64,000 bases of DNA from Mycolicibacterium chubuense NBB4 (GTDB taxonomy: Bacteria > Actinomycetota > Actinomycetes > Mycobacteriales > Mycobacteriaceae), in the NCBI RefSeq assembly GCF_000266905.1, contig NC_018027.1, forward strand, positions 124,001 through 188,000, in the 5' to 3' direction. The position numbers and the translations under genes were made by a program. Below the pieces are notes generated by a model that saw nothing but the letters and a program-made list of their open reading frames with translations, made no database searches and was not told where the DNA came from. This document shows, in pieces, positions 27,290-35,993 of this stretch; positions within the stretch are counted from its first letter, which is position 1; each line of letters begins with the position of its first letter.

Positions 27290-28222
27290 ATGGCCGGTGA
27301 CGAGAAGGCGGTGGCACGCACTGCCGCGGTGATCGGACTGGTGCTGGTGGCCGCCGTCGCGCTGAGGGGCTACCTTCCCGGTGCGCCGCCACCGCGCGAG
27401 CCCCGCGAGTCCGCCACCGGCGGGCCCGGTTCGCTGATCGCCGTGCTGACGATGCTGGCGTTGTCGATCGCCGTCATCGCGATCGCGATCCTCACCCAGG
27501 TCCGCCGTCCCTCCGTCGCGGCCGCTCCCGGAGAGCCACCGCCCCGGTTCTCGGGCGAGCGGGGCAGGCCACAGTGGCGTCTGCTGCTGGTGGCGGTGCT
27601 CGTTCTGCTCGCCTGGATCGCGGTGCTCGCCCTGATGATGCGGTGGCGGGCCGAACTCGTCCCGGGTTCCGTGTCCGCGACCGAGACTCCGCCGGGCACC
27701 GGGACGCCCACCGGCGACCAGGCGCCCCGGTCGCCGTCAACGGGCCACGGCGACACCGTGTTCGGCTACCTGGCCGCGGCCGCCGCCGTCCTCGTGGCGG
27801 TGTCCATCGCGGGCTCGTTCGCCGGCCGCAAGCGCGTCACCACCACCGAACCGCAGTTTCTCGTCCCTGCCGCAGATCCGGTGCGGCCCCGGGGCCCGGA
27901 CCTCGCCAGGGCTGCCGAACGGGGACTGGTGGAGATCGGTGATCGCAGCCGGGACCCGCGCGAGGCGATCATCGCCTGCTACGCCGCGATGGAGACGGAG
28001 TTGGAGAAGTCGCCGGGGACCATTCCCCGCGCCTCCGACACGCCGACGGAGGTGCTGGAGCGCGCCGTCGAACGCCGTGTCCTGCCCGCCGACAGCGCAT
28101 TTCAGCTCGTCGAGCTGTTCGAAGAGGCCCGGTTCAGTCCGCACGTGATGAACGAGGGACACCGCGACGACGCGGTGCGCGCGTTGCGCCGGGTGCAGGG
28201 TGCACTGCAGGTGGCGACATGA
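27290..28222 (+). CDS. DUF4129 membrane protein
   Basis: The protein has 310 residues. There are about four membrane helices (around 12-26, 50-68, 98-117, 160-180) and a C-terminal cytosolic DUF4129 domain: REAIIACYAAMETELEKS, TPTEVLERAVERR, LVELFEEARFSPHVMNEGHRDDAVRAL. DUF4129 proteins are regularly encoded with MoxR ATPases and DUF58 proteins, as here, and some are transglutaminase-like fusions. It is the first gene of a five-gene overlapping operon. Function in the MoxR system is unknown. Confidence 0.82.
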   Translation: MAGDEKAVARTAAVIGLVLVAAVALRGYLPGAPPPREPRESATGGPGSLIAVLTMLALSIAVIAIAILTQVRRPSVAAAPGEPPPRFSGERGRPQWRLLLVAVLVLLAWIAVLALMMRWRAELVPGSVSATETPPGTGTPTGDQAPRSPSTGHGDTVFGYLAAAAAVLVAVSIAGSFAGRKRVTTTEPQFLVPAADPVRPRGPDLARAAERGLVEIGDRSRDPREAIIACYAAMETELEKSPGTIPRASDTPTEVLERAVERRVLPADSAFQLVELFEEARFSPHVMNEGHRDDAVRALRRVQGALQVAT

Positions 28223-28701
28223 CCAGGGTGGTCGTCTCCGGGGTGTGCCTGCTGATCGGAGTGCAGGTGCTCGCCTTCGCGGCGCTCGACCGGCCGGTCG
28301 TGGTGGCGGTGACCGGTGCCGGGCTCGCCCTGGTGGTGATCGCGCTGCGACGGTGTCTCGTCCACGACACCGATGAGGTCGAAGACGCGGCGACCGGCGA
28401 TGCGGCCACGGCCATGGGCCGCTGGGTCACCCGCACCGAGACGATGATCTCCTGGTCGGAGTCCACTCGCTCGGACTGGGACCGCCGGCTGCGTCCGATG
28501 CTGGCGCGTCAGTTCGAACTCGCCGCGGTACACCGAAAAGTCAAGGATCGCAGCGTCTTCGACACCACCGGCCGGATGCTGTTCGGTGACGAGCTCTGGC
28601 AGTGGGTGGACCCGGAGAACGTCTCACGCACGGGTGGCCAGGAACCCGGCCCGGGCCGGTGGACGCTCGACGAGATCCTGCGACGATTGGAACGCCTGTG
28701 A
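28219..28701 (+). CDS. Membrane protein of the MoxR/DUF58 operon
   Basis: The protein has 160 residues; ATGA overlap with the DUF4129 gene and GTGA overlap with moxR. Two N-terminal membrane helices (VVVSGVCLLIGVQVLAFAAL and VVVAVTGAGLALVVIAL) are followed by a soluble tail with ETMISWSESTRSDWDRRLRPML and FDTTGRMLFGDELW. I know this kind of protein only from its context, between DUF4129 and MoxR in actinobacteria. The WDRRLRPMLARQFELA segment looks like a conserved interaction helix. Confidence 0.75.
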   Translation: MTRVVVSGVCLLIGVQVLAFAALDRPVVVAVTGAGLALVVIALRRCLVHDTDEVEDAATGDAATAMGRWVTRTETMISWSESTRSDWDRRLRPMLARQFELAAVHRKVKDRSVFDTTGRMLFGDELWQWVDPENVSRTGGQEPGPGRWTLDEILRRLERL

Positions 28702-29660
28702 CCAGCCCGGCGGTCACCACCGCGCTGTGCGAATCGGTCCTCGACGAGATCGGGCGGGTCGTCGTCGGCAAGCGGACGGCCCTGAGCCTCATCCTGACCA
28801 CCGTGCTGGCGCGGGGCCACGTCCTCGTCGAGGACCTGCCGGGCCTCGGAAAGACGCTGATCGCCAAGTCGTTCGCCGCGGCGCTGGGCCTGGAGTTCAC
28901 CCGCGTGCAGTTCACTCCGGACCTGCTGCCCGCCGATCTGCTCGGATCGACGATCTACGACATGCAGTCGGGCCGCTTCGAGTTCCGGCGGGGCCCCATC
29001 TTCACGAATCTGCTTCTCGGCGACGAGATCAACCGGACTCCGCCCAAGACCCAGGCGGCCCTGCTGGAGGCGATGGCCGAAGACCAGGTCAGCATCGACG
29101 GCAGGACGCACCGCCTGCCGGAGCCGTTTCTCGTTCTGGCGACGGACAATCCGATCGAATACGAAGGCACCTATCCGCTGCCGGAGGCCCAACTGGACCG
29201 GTTCGCTATCCGGCTCGAGCTGAAGTACCTGTCGGAACAGGAAGAGGCGACGATGCTGCGCCGTCGCCTCGACCGCGGATCGGCGCCGGTGATCGTCCAG
29301 CAGGTCGTCGACGCGAATGAGCTTCTGGCCATGCAGGAGTCGGTGGAGCAGGTGACCGTGCACGACGACGTGCTGCAGTACGTGGTGTCGCTGGCCGCCG
29401 CGAGCCGGCATCATCCCCAGATCGCCGTCGGCGCCAGCCCGCGTGCGGAACTCGATCTGGTGCAACTGGCCCGTGCGCGGGCGCTGCTGTTCGGCCGCGA
29501 CTTCGTGATCCCCGAGGACGTCAAGGCGCTGGCCGTCGCGACGATGGCGCACCGGATCAGCCTGCGCCCCGAGATGTGGGTGCGCCGCGTGCAGGGCTCC
29601 GACGTCGTCGACGAACTGCTCCGGCGCACGCCCGTGCCCCGCGCGCGGGAATCGCGATGA
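28698..29660 (+). CDS. MoxR-family AAA+ ATPase
   Basis: The protein has 320 residues from GTG 28698 (GTGA overlap). Walker A is DLPGLGKTL (about 46-54), Walker B LLLGDEINRTPPKTQAALLEAM, sensor and arginine-finger regions FLVLATDNPIEYEGTYPLPEAQLDRF. This is the MoxR proper signature. MoxR ATPases are chaperone-like factors that help assemble metal-cofactor or von Willebrand-type proteins. The partner DUF58 protein follows at once (ATGA overlap). Confidence 0.92.
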   Translation: MTSPAVTTALCESVLDEIGRVVVGKRTALSLILTTVLARGHVLVEDLPGLGKTLIAKSFAAALGLEFTRVQFTPDLLPADLLGSTIYDMQSGRFEFRRGPIFTNLLLGDEINRTPPKTQAALLEAMAEDQVSIDGRTHRLPEPFLVLATDNPIEYEGTYPLPEAQLDRFAIRLELKYLSEQEEATMLRRRLDRGSAPVIVQQVVDANELLAMQESVEQVTVHDDVLQYVVSLAAASRHHPQIAVGASPRAELDLVQLARARALLFGRDFVIPEDVKALAVATMAHRISLRPEMWVRRVQGSDVVDELLRRTPVPRARESR

Positions 29661-30925
29661 CGGACGCCGACGTCGTCCACTCCCCGGTCCGGATACGTTG
29701 GCGCGCATCGTCACTGAGTCGTGCTATCGCGACGTGCATCGGGGTGGCCGTCGTCTGCGCCCTGCTCACCGGCAGGTGGGAGCTGGTCGTGTTCGCGGCG
29801 CCGATGTTCGGTGTGCTGTGTTCGCTGGCCTGGCAGCGGCCGGCGCCGGCCGTCGTCGTGCACGCCCGCCCGGCGGTGCAGCGGTGTTTCGAGTCCGAGC
29901 AGGTTCGGGTGAGCGTGTGGGCCGACCTCGACACCGGGACCGGCACGGTCGACGGGGACGTGATCGGGCTGGAGTGCACGGCGCCGGTCGGGATGGAGCT
30001 CGAGATCGTCGAGACCGAGCCGGTGTCGACCGTCGCGGTGGCGGCGACGCGGTGGGGCCGGTACCCCGTCCTCGCCACCGTACGTGTGCTCGGGCGGGGC
30101 GGCCTGCTGGAGGGCGCCGGAACCGTGGAGGCGGCCGAGGTGTTCGTGTTCCCGGTCGCCCCACCGCAATCCACCCCGCTCCCGCGCATCGATCTGCTCG
30201 ACCGCCTCGGTACCCATCTGACGCGCCACATCGGCCCCGGGGTCGAGTACGCCGACATCCGGCCCTACGTCCCCGGCGACCAGCTGCGCACGGTGAACTG
30301 GCCGGTGAGTGCGCGCCGGGGAACCCTGCACATCACCGAGCGGCTGACCGACCGCGCCGCCGACGTCGTGGTGCTCTTCGACACCTACCCGCAGCCGCCG
30401 GGGCCCGCGACCGCCGCGACGGAACGGACGGCCCGGGGTGCCGCGCAGGTGGTGCAGAGCGCTCTGCGCTACGGCGACCGCGCGGGTCTGGTCGCCCTGG
30501 GCAGCCGGACGACCCGCTGGCTGGGCGCCGACATCGGGCAGCGGCAGTTCTACCGGATCCTCGACACCATGCTCGGCGCCGCCGACACCTACGAAACCGC
30601 GACCGGCACGCTGGCTCCGCGTCCGGCGCTGCCGACCGGGGCGATCGTCGTCGCGTTCTCCACCATGCTCGACACCGAATTCGCGCTGGCGCTCATCGAT
30701 CTGCGCAAGCGCGGCCATGCGGTCGTGGCGATCGACGTGTTGGAGGGGAGCCCGATAGAGGGTGCGCACGATCCATTGGTGGACCGGATGTGGGCGATGC
30801 AGCGCTCCTTCATGTACCGCGACATGGCCACCGTCGGCGTGGACATCGTGGCGTGGCCGGGCGAGAGCACGCTCGACCAGGCGATGGCGGCGGTCCCGGA
30901 CCGGCGCAGAAGCGTACGGCGATGA
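29657..30925 (+). CDS. DUF58 membrane protein with vWA-like domain
   Basis: The protein has 422 residues from ATG 29657. Two membrane helices near residues 22-50 are followed by a beta-rich region and the DUF58 core, GVEYADIRPYVPGDQLRTVNWPVSARRGTLHITE, where the RPY..GD...NW motif is diagnostic. The vWA-like part then gives VVVLFDTYPQP, with DxxxxP instead of the full MIDAS DxSxS. Works with MoxR; likely involved in envelope stress or protein assembly, inferred from the family only. Confidence 0.88.
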   Translation: MTDADVVHSPVRIRWRASSLSRAIATCIGVAVVCALLTGRWELVVFAAPMFGVLCSLAWQRPAPAVVVHARPAVQRCFESEQVRVSVWADLDTGTGTVDGDVIGLECTAPVGMELEIVETEPVSTVAVAATRWGRYPVLATVRVLGRGGLLEGAGTVEAAEVFVFPVAPPQSTPLPRIDLLDRLGTHLTRHIGPGVEYADIRPYVPGDQLRTVNWPVSARRGTLHITERLTDRAADVVVLFDTYPQPPGPATAATERTARGAAQVVQSALRYGDRAGLVALGSRTTRWLGADIGQRQFYRILDTMLGAADTYETATGTLAPRPALPTGAIVVAFSTMLDTEFALALIDLRKRGHAVVAIDVLEGSPIEGAHDPLVDRMWAMQRSFMYRDMATVGVDIVAWPGESTLDQAMAAVPDRRRSVRR

Positions 30926-31359
30926 CGGCGCTCGCGAAAGTGTTGTCGGCCAATGCGTTCGGTGTGCTGATGGTGGGTGCGGCGGCCTTCGGCGCGGCCG
31001 GCGCCGCGCTGGGCCTGGCCGCTGCGGCGATGGCGGCGGTGCTCGTCGGGGTGTGGGTGCGGCCGGCGGCGACCGTCGCGGTGCTGCTGACGGTGCTCAC
31101 GGTCGTCCTCGCCGAACCGGCGCCGATGTACGCCGCCCTGGCGGGGCTCGCGGCGACGGCCTATCTCGTCCTGCGGCACGGGGCCGGCACGGCGAGCGCG
31201 CCGACGATGTTCGCGGCGGTCGGAGCCACGGCGGCCGCGACTCTTGCGGTGGTCCTTCCCGTGCACCTGGCATGGGTGCCGCTGGCCGCTCCCCTTCTGC
31301 TGCTGGCGGCATATGTGCTGGCGCTGCGGCCGTTTGTCGCGCGCGACAGCCGATCCTGA
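30922..31359 (+). CDS. Small integral membrane protein ending the MoxR operon
   Basis: The protein has 145 residues; ATGA overlap with the DUF58 gene. It is almost entirely hydrophobic, Ala/Val/Leu-rich, with about four to five helices (FGVLMVGAAAFGAAGAALGL, VAVLLTVLTVVLAEPAPMYA and others). No recognisable domain. Such a protein is often the last gene of actinobacterial MoxR-DUF58 operons. Function unknown. Confidence 0.7.
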   Translation: MTALAKVLSANAFGVLMVGAAAFGAAGAALGLAAAAMAAVLVGVWVRPAATVAVLLTVLTVVLAEPAPMYAALAGLAATAYLVLRHGAGTASAPTMFAAVGATAAATLAVVLPVHLAWVPLAAPLLLLAAYVLALRPFVARDSRS

Positions 31360-31482
31360 CGGCACGGACCGGCCGGATCTCATTCACTTGAATGAGGGAA
31401 TCGGCGCGCTGGGGTGGTTGTCTTGAACTCGTCCGGAGCATCACCTCGGCCCCCGGACCGTCACGATCGGAGGCATCCGCCC

Positions 31483-31761
31483 ATGTTGCTCATGCGAAAC
31501 AAGCCCCGGCCGCTGCCCGAACCGCCGACTGTCACCGCCGCCACGATGGTGGAGCCGGTCGTCATCACCGAACAGCAGGTTCTGCTCAGCACCGCGGCGG
31601 CCGCCGCGCTGGCACCCGGCCGGGAGCCGCAGAGGACGGTCCTGTTCGTCCGGCTGCGTCAGCTGCGCATCCATCTCCCCGAGCCGCGGCCGGTCTATCC
31701 GCGGCGGGAGAGCCGCTACCTCGAGACCGCCCGCATGTCACGGGAGATGGGGCACCTGTGA
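31483..31761 (+). CDS. Conserved small mycobacterial hypothetical protein
   Basis: The protein has 92 residues from ATG 31483, with CGGAGG 9 nt upstream. It reads TVTAATMVEPVVITEQQVLLSTAAAAAL in the middle and ends SRYLETARMSREMGHL, a tail I have seen in small mycobacterial proteins of unknown role. Basic (Arg/Pro-rich) central part (RTVLFVRLRQLRIHLPEPRP). There is no signal peptide or domain to assign. Confidence 0.6.
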   Translation: MLLMRNKPRPLPEPPTVTAATMVEPVVITEQQVLLSTAAAAALAPGREPQRTVLFVRLRQLRIHLPEPRPVYPRRESRYLETARMSREMGHL

Positions 31762-31775
31762 GACGGCCGGCGACG

Positions 31776-32522
31776 TCACCCGAAGACGTCGTCGAGGGTG
31801 ACGGTCGTCAGATTCCGGCTGTGGATCAGATCGACGAGCTGCGCGTAACAGTGGGTCACCGTCGGCAGATTGGCGTGCGTCAACACGATTCGCTGCGGTA
31901 GGAACGACTGGGCGGCAGCGGCGAGCATCCCGCCCTCGGAGATGGGGCGGGAGTCGCCGATCGTGCCGCTCCACATGGTGATCGTGGTGTAGCCCAGGTC
32001 GGCGGCGATGCGGTCGATCGTGAGGTTGTGTTCGCCGTAGGGCGGACGGAAGTACGGGGCGCCGTTGGTGCCGTAGGTGCCGGCCAGAAAATTCGCATTC
32101 CGCAGGATCTGGTCGTTGACCACCGCGGGGGACAACCGGCCGAGGTGCGGGTGCGACCACGTGTGGTTGCCGATCTGCACCTGGCCGGAATCCACCAGCG
32201 GTCGCAGGGCGGGGGCGTTGACGGTCCAGGAGGGGTTGATCCCGTTGGCGAAGAACGTCAGGCGTGTGCCACTGTCCCGGCAGAACTGCGCGAACGCGCC
32301 CACGACCTCGACGCTGGCGCCGTCGTCGACGGTGAGCGCGATCTGGTTGCCGGGGCCCGGCAGCTGGGTCAGTACCCCGATCGGAGCCGGCACCCGTCCT
32401 GCAGGCGCGAGCGGAAGCTGTGAACCGCCTGAAGAGCCGGCGGCGCGGGCGGGACGGCTTGCCGCGGCCAGCACCGCAAAGGCCAGTCCGCACAACAGTT
32501 CACGCCTGTCGAGACCGGTCAT
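31776..32522 (-). CDS. Exported polysaccharide deacetylase (NodB/CE4)
   Basis: The protein has 248 residues. An N-terminal RR-containing signal (LDRRELLCGLAFAVLAAASRP) suggests Tat or Sec export. The CE4 motifs are present: TVDDG (Asp66 and Asp67, base and metal ligand), GNHTWSHPHL (His120, His124), FRPPYGEHN and, near the end, IVLTHAN. It likely N-deacetylates an envelope sugar such as GlcNAc or GalNAc in peptidoglycan or arabinogalactan. Monocistronic, downstream of zmp1 on the same strand. Confidence 0.85.
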   Translation of the reverse strand: MTGLDRRELLCGLAFAVLAAASRPARAAGSSGGSQLPLAPAGRVPAPIGVLTQLPGPGNQIALTVDDGASVEVVGAFAQFCRDSGTRLTFFANGINPSWTVNAPALRPLVDSGQVQIGNHTWSHPHLGRLSPAVVNDQILRNANFLAGTYGTNGAPYFRPPYGEHNLTIDRIAADLGYTTITMWSGTIGDSRPISEGGMLAAAAQSFLPQRIVLTHANLPTVTHCYAQLVDLIHSRNLTTVTLDDVFG

Positions 32523-32579
32523 CGCGCGAACGTATCGGCAACCGGGACTCCCCGGTAGAGTCGAAATGCTCTGGTGCGC

Positions 32580-34661
32580 TCAGTTCCAGATGCGCACGCG
32601 GCGTTCGGGTTCGAGGAACAGCTCGTCGGACTCGCTCACCTCGAACGCGTCGTAGAACGCGTCCATGTTGCGGACCACGCCGTTGCAGCGGAACTCCGGA
32701 GGCGAGTGCGGGTCGATCGCAAGGCGCCGGATCGCCTCGGCCTCACGGGATTTCGTGCGCCACACCTGCGCCCACCCGAAGAACACGCGCTGCTCACCGG
32801 TCAGGCCGTCGATCACCGGAGCCGGACGGCCCTTGAGCGAGAGCCGGTACGCCAGCAGCGCGATGGAGAGTCCCCCGAGATCGCCGATGTTCTCGCCGAC
32901 GGTGAAAGCGCCGTTAACGTGTGCGTCGTGGTGTCCGCTCAACTCCCGCGGCGTGAACGTCTCGTACTGTTCGATGAGTTTCTTTGTGCGGACGCTGAAC
33001 TCGGCCCGGTCCGCGTCGGTCCACCAGTCCACCAGGTTGCCGTCACCGTCGTACTTGGCGCCCTGGTCGTCGAAGCCGTGCCCGATCTCGTGGCCGATGA
33101 CCGCGCCGATGCCGCCGTAGTTCGCGGCGTCGTCGGCTTCGGCGTCGAAGAACGGCGGCTGCAGGATCGCGGCCGGGAAGACGATCTCGTTCATGCCGGG
33201 GTTGTAGTACGCGTTGACCGTCTGCGGCGTCATGAACCACTCGTCGCGGTCCACCGGCCCGCCCAGCTTGGCCAGGTCGCGGTCGTATTCGAGGGCATAT
33301 CCGCGCCGGTAGTTGCCGTACAGGTCGTCGCGGGCGATGACCAGCGACGAGTAATCCCGCCACGTGTTCGGATAGCCGATCTTCGGGGTGAACTTGTCGA
33401 GCTTGGCGAGCGCCTTCTCGCGGGTGGCGGGCGTCATCCAGTCGAGTGTGTTGATGCTGACCCGGTAGGCCTCGCGCAGATTGGCCACCAGCTCGTCCAT
33501 CCGGGCCTTCGCCTGCGGCGGGAAGTACCGCGCGACGTAGAGCCGGCCCAGCGCGTCGCCCATCAGGCTCTCGACCACCGACACCCCGCGCTTCCACCGG
33601 TCGCGGATCTCCTCGGTGCCCGACAGCAGCCGCCCGTAGAAGGCGAAATCCTCGGCGACGAGTTCGTCGGTCAGAAGCGATGACCTGGCGTGGATGACGC
33701 GCCAGCGCAACCAGTTCTTCCAATGGTCGAGGGGTTCACCGGCCCACTGCGCGGCGAACGCGGTGAGGTAGTCCGGCTGGCGCACCACCAGTTCGGCCGC
33801 CTGCTCCTCGGTGGCCCCGAGGCCCGTGAGCCAGCCTGTCCAGTCGAAGCCCGGCGCCTCGTCGGCCACCCCGGCGAAGGTGCGCAGGTTGTAGGTCAGG
33901 TCTGCGTCGCGACGCTTGACCACATCCCAGTGCGCAGACGCGAGCTTGGTCTCCAACGCGACGACGTCGGCCGCCGCCTGGCTGTGGTCGCCGCCGTAGA
34001 CCAGCGCGAACATCGCGGCGATGTGGCGGGGGTAGGCGGCCAGGATCTCGGCGTGCTGCGGTTCGCGGAAATACGACTCGTCGGGCAGGCCGATGCCGGA
34101 CTGCGTGAGGTGCAGCAGATAGCGGCTGGAGTTCTTGGAGTCGGTGTCGACGTAGAGGCCGGTCCCTCCGCCGACCCCGGTGCGCTGCAGTGCCCCCATC
34201 ACCGACGCCAGCGCCGCGGGCGTGTCCGCAGCGTCGATCGCCGACAGCTCCTCGAGCAGCGGTGCCAGCCCGCGGTCGCGGACGGTCTGCTCGTCCATGA
34301 AGCTGGCGTAGAGGTCGCCCAGGCGCTGCTCGTCGGTGCCTGATGTCGCCGCCGGGGCGGCTCCGGTGCCTGATGTCGCCGCCGGGGCGGCTCCGGTGCC
34401 TGATGTCGCCGCCGGGGCGGCTCCGGTGCCGGCGGGCGCGCCCGCCTGGCTCACCTCGCTGATCAGGTCGCGGATCTGTTCCTCGGCGCGGTCGTAGAGG
34501 GTCCGGAACGCCCCGTCGGTCGCCCGGTCCGCGGGGATCTGGTACTCGGCGAGCCAGCGTCCGTTGACGTGACCGAACAGGTCGTCCTGGGGACGGGCGG
34601 TCGCATCGACGTGGCTCAGGTCGATTCCGGACTTGCGGGTCGTTGTCGCTTCTACCGTCAC
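32580..34661 (-). CDS. zmp1: M13 (neprilysin-like) zinc metalloprotease Zmp1
   Basis: The protein has 693 residues from GTG 34661, with AAGGA upstream; M. tuberculosis Zmp1 (Rv0198c) has 663. Residues SGIDLSHVDATARPQDDLFG, GHEIGHGFDDQGAKYDGDGN (zinc HExxH), GENIGDLGG (third ligand Glu) and the C-terminal PEFRCNGVVRNMDAFY agree with it. Zmp1 is linked to phagosome arrest and inflammasome control in pathogens. The extra length is largely a 10-residue unit GTGAAPAATS repeated three times after SQAGAPA, near residue 80-112, in a surface region between the first helices. Confidence 0.93.
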   Translation of the reverse strand: MTVEATTTRKSGIDLSHVDATARPQDDLFGHVNGRWLAEYQIPADRATDGAFRTLYDRAEEQIRDLISEVSQAGAPAGTGAAPAATSGTGAAPAATSGTGAAPAATSGTDEQRLGDLYASFMDEQTVRDRGLAPLLEELSAIDAADTPAALASVMGALQRTGVGGGTGLYVDTDSKNSSRYLLHLTQSGIGLPDESYFREPQHAEILAAYPRHIAAMFALVYGGDHSQAAADVVALETKLASAHWDVVKRRDADLTYNLRTFAGVADEAPGFDWTGWLTGLGATEEQAAELVVRQPDYLTAFAAQWAGEPLDHWKNWLRWRVIHARSSLLTDELVAEDFAFYGRLLSGTEEIRDRWKRGVSVVESLMGDALGRLYVARYFPPQAKARMDELVANLREAYRVSINTLDWMTPATREKALAKLDKFTPKIGYPNTWRDYSSLVIARDDLYGNYRRGYALEYDRDLAKLGGPVDRDEWFMTPQTVNAYYNPGMNEIVFPAAILQPPFFDAEADDAANYGGIGAVIGHEIGHGFDDQGAKYDGDGNLVDWWTDADRAEFSVRTKKLIEQYETFTPRELSGHHDAHVNGAFTVGENIGDLGGLSIALLAYRLSLKGRPAPVIDGLTGEQRVFFGWAQVWRTKSREAEAIRRLAIDPHSPPEFRCNGVVRNMDAFYDAFEVSESDELFLEPERRVRIWN
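34335..34430. repeat. 30-bp tandem repeat within zmp1
   Basis: Three identical 30-bp copies (34335-34364, 34365-34394, 34395-34424) plus 6 bp of a fourth, beginning GGTGCCTGATGTCGCC. As the unit is a multiple of three, it encodes a GTGAAPAATS repeat in frame. Such a minisatellite can change copy number by slippage without breaking the protein. Confidence 0.95.
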
Positions 34662-34701
34662 CCCGACATCCTTCCAGAAACGCCCGGGTACCCTCACGCG
34701 C

Positions 34702-35307
34702 ATGCCCGACGCCGAGCCCGATCCAGAGCAGAAAACGCAGCGTGAGGACTCGTCCCGGGTGTTCTCCGGCTACGGCGTCGTCTCAGCCGTACTGGCGGTC
34801 GTCGCCGTCGGCGCGGTCGTGCTGGCCGCGCTGATCTGGACGCAGCACCGGGGTGACACGGACGAGCTCGAGTACCGCAGCCGGGTGCTGCAGGCGGCTG
34901 CCGACTGGACCGGCGTCCTGATCAACATGAACAAGGACACCGTCGACACCGACCTCAACACACTGCACGAGGGCACCGTCGGGCAGCTCAACGCCGACTT
35001 CGAGACCACCGTCGAGCCGTTCCGCAAGCTGGTCCAGACCCTGCAGGCCCGCACCACCGGGCAGGTCGACTCCGTGGCGATCGAGACCATCCACCATCAG
35101 CAACCCGGCGCGCCGGCTGCCGCGCCGAAGCCGCAGCCGGAGCTCTCCGGCGTCGCTTCACGCACCGATACCGTCATGGTGATCGCGACGTCGGTCAGCG
35201 AGAACGCCGGCACCCAGAAGCCGCAGACGGTGCGCTGGACGCTGCGGCTGGACGTCTCCGACGTCGACGGCAAGTTGCTGGTCTCCCGGCTGGAGCCGAT
35301 CCGATGA
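34702..35307 (+). CDS. Mce-associated-like membrane protein (Rv0199-like)
   Basis: The protein has 201 residues from ATG 34702, divergent from zmp1 with only 40 bp between. A short charged N-terminus, one membrane helix (VVSAVLAVVAVGAVVLAALIW) and an extracytoplasmic NTF2-like part (YRSRVLQAAADWTGVLINMN, VRWTLRLDVSDVDGKLLVSRLEPI). This is the Mce-associated build outside an mce operon. It overlaps the next gene as ATGA; in M. tuberculosis the same pair Rv0199-Rv0200 stands before mmpL11. Confidence 0.8.
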   Translation: MPDAEPDPEQKTQREDSSRVFSGYGVVSAVLAVVAVGAVVLAALIWTQHRGDTDELEYRSRVLQAAADWTGVLINMNKDTVDTDLNTLHEGTVGQLNADFETTVEPFRKLVQTLQARTTGQVDSVAIETIHHQQPGAPAAAPKPQPELSGVASRTDTVMVIATSVSENAGTQKPQTVRWTLRLDVSDVDGKLLVSRLEPIR

Positions 35308-35993
35308 GGAACCGTCTGCGGGTGCTGGCTTTCGACCTGCTCGCGCCGCTCGTAGCGGTCGCGGCGCTGGTCTACATCGGCGTGGCGCTGAGCTGGCCGC
35401 TGTGGTGGGTGTCGGTGTGCTCGGTGCTGTGCCTCCTGATCGCCGAGGGGATGATCGTCGACTTCGTGTTGGCGCGCCGCGACGCGGTGACGGTCGGCAC
35501 CGACGACGACGGTGCGGGGTTGCGGCTGGTCGTGGTGGGCGCCGCGACGGCCGCGCTGATCGCCGCGGTCGTCGTGGGCTACACGCAGTGGACGCTGCCC
35601 GACCGGGCGCTGCGGGACGACAGTCAGCAGGTGGCGGGCATCGCCAGCAGCGTGTCGGAGGCCTCGGCCACCTTCACCCCGCAGGACCCGACCGCCTCGA
35701 TCGACCGGGCCACCGGCATGATGTCGTCTGAGAGTGCGGCCCGGTTCAAGAGTGAATTCGCCAGTGTGGCAAAGGATTTGGCGAGCAGAAACGTGTCGGC
35801 GCAGGCGAACACGGTGTCGGCCGGAGTCGAGGCGATCGGGCCGAACGCCGCCAGTGTGGCGGTGATCCTGCGCGCCACCCAGACCTCACCGGGCAAACCC
35901 GCGGACACCGCGGTGCTGGCGTTGCGGGTGGCGCTGTCGAAGACGGGCGGCCGCTGGGTGGTCGACGACGTCTCGCCGATCCATTCCCGTTAG
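35304..35993 (+). CDS. Membrane protein (Rv0200-like)
   Basis: The protein has 229 residues, the length I recall for Rv0200. Three hydrophobic helices in the first 100 residues (LLAPLVAVAALVYIGVAL, WWVSVCSVLCLLIAEGMIV, LVVVGAATAALIAAVVVGY) are followed by an extracytoplasmic domain ending ALSKTGGRWVVDDVSPI, again like the Mce-associated fold. It is presumably a membrane partner of the Rv0199-like protein. It ends convergently with the HTH gene, with 4 nt of overlap. Confidence 0.8.
   Translation: MRNRLRVLAFDLLAPLVAVAALVYIGVALSWPLWWVSVCSVLCLLIAEGMIVDFVLARRDAVTVGTDDDGAGLRLVVVGAATAALIAAVVVGYTQWTLPDRALRDDSQQVAGIASSVSEASATFTPQDPTASIDRATGMMSSESAARFKSEFASVAKDLASRNVSAQANTVSAGVEAIGPNAASVAVILRATQTSPGKPADTAVLALRVALSKTGGRWVVDDVSPIHSR

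Noticed and set aside
34335..34430. CRISPR-like direct repeats
   Set aside because: Copies are contiguous with no spacers, in frame inside zmp1.
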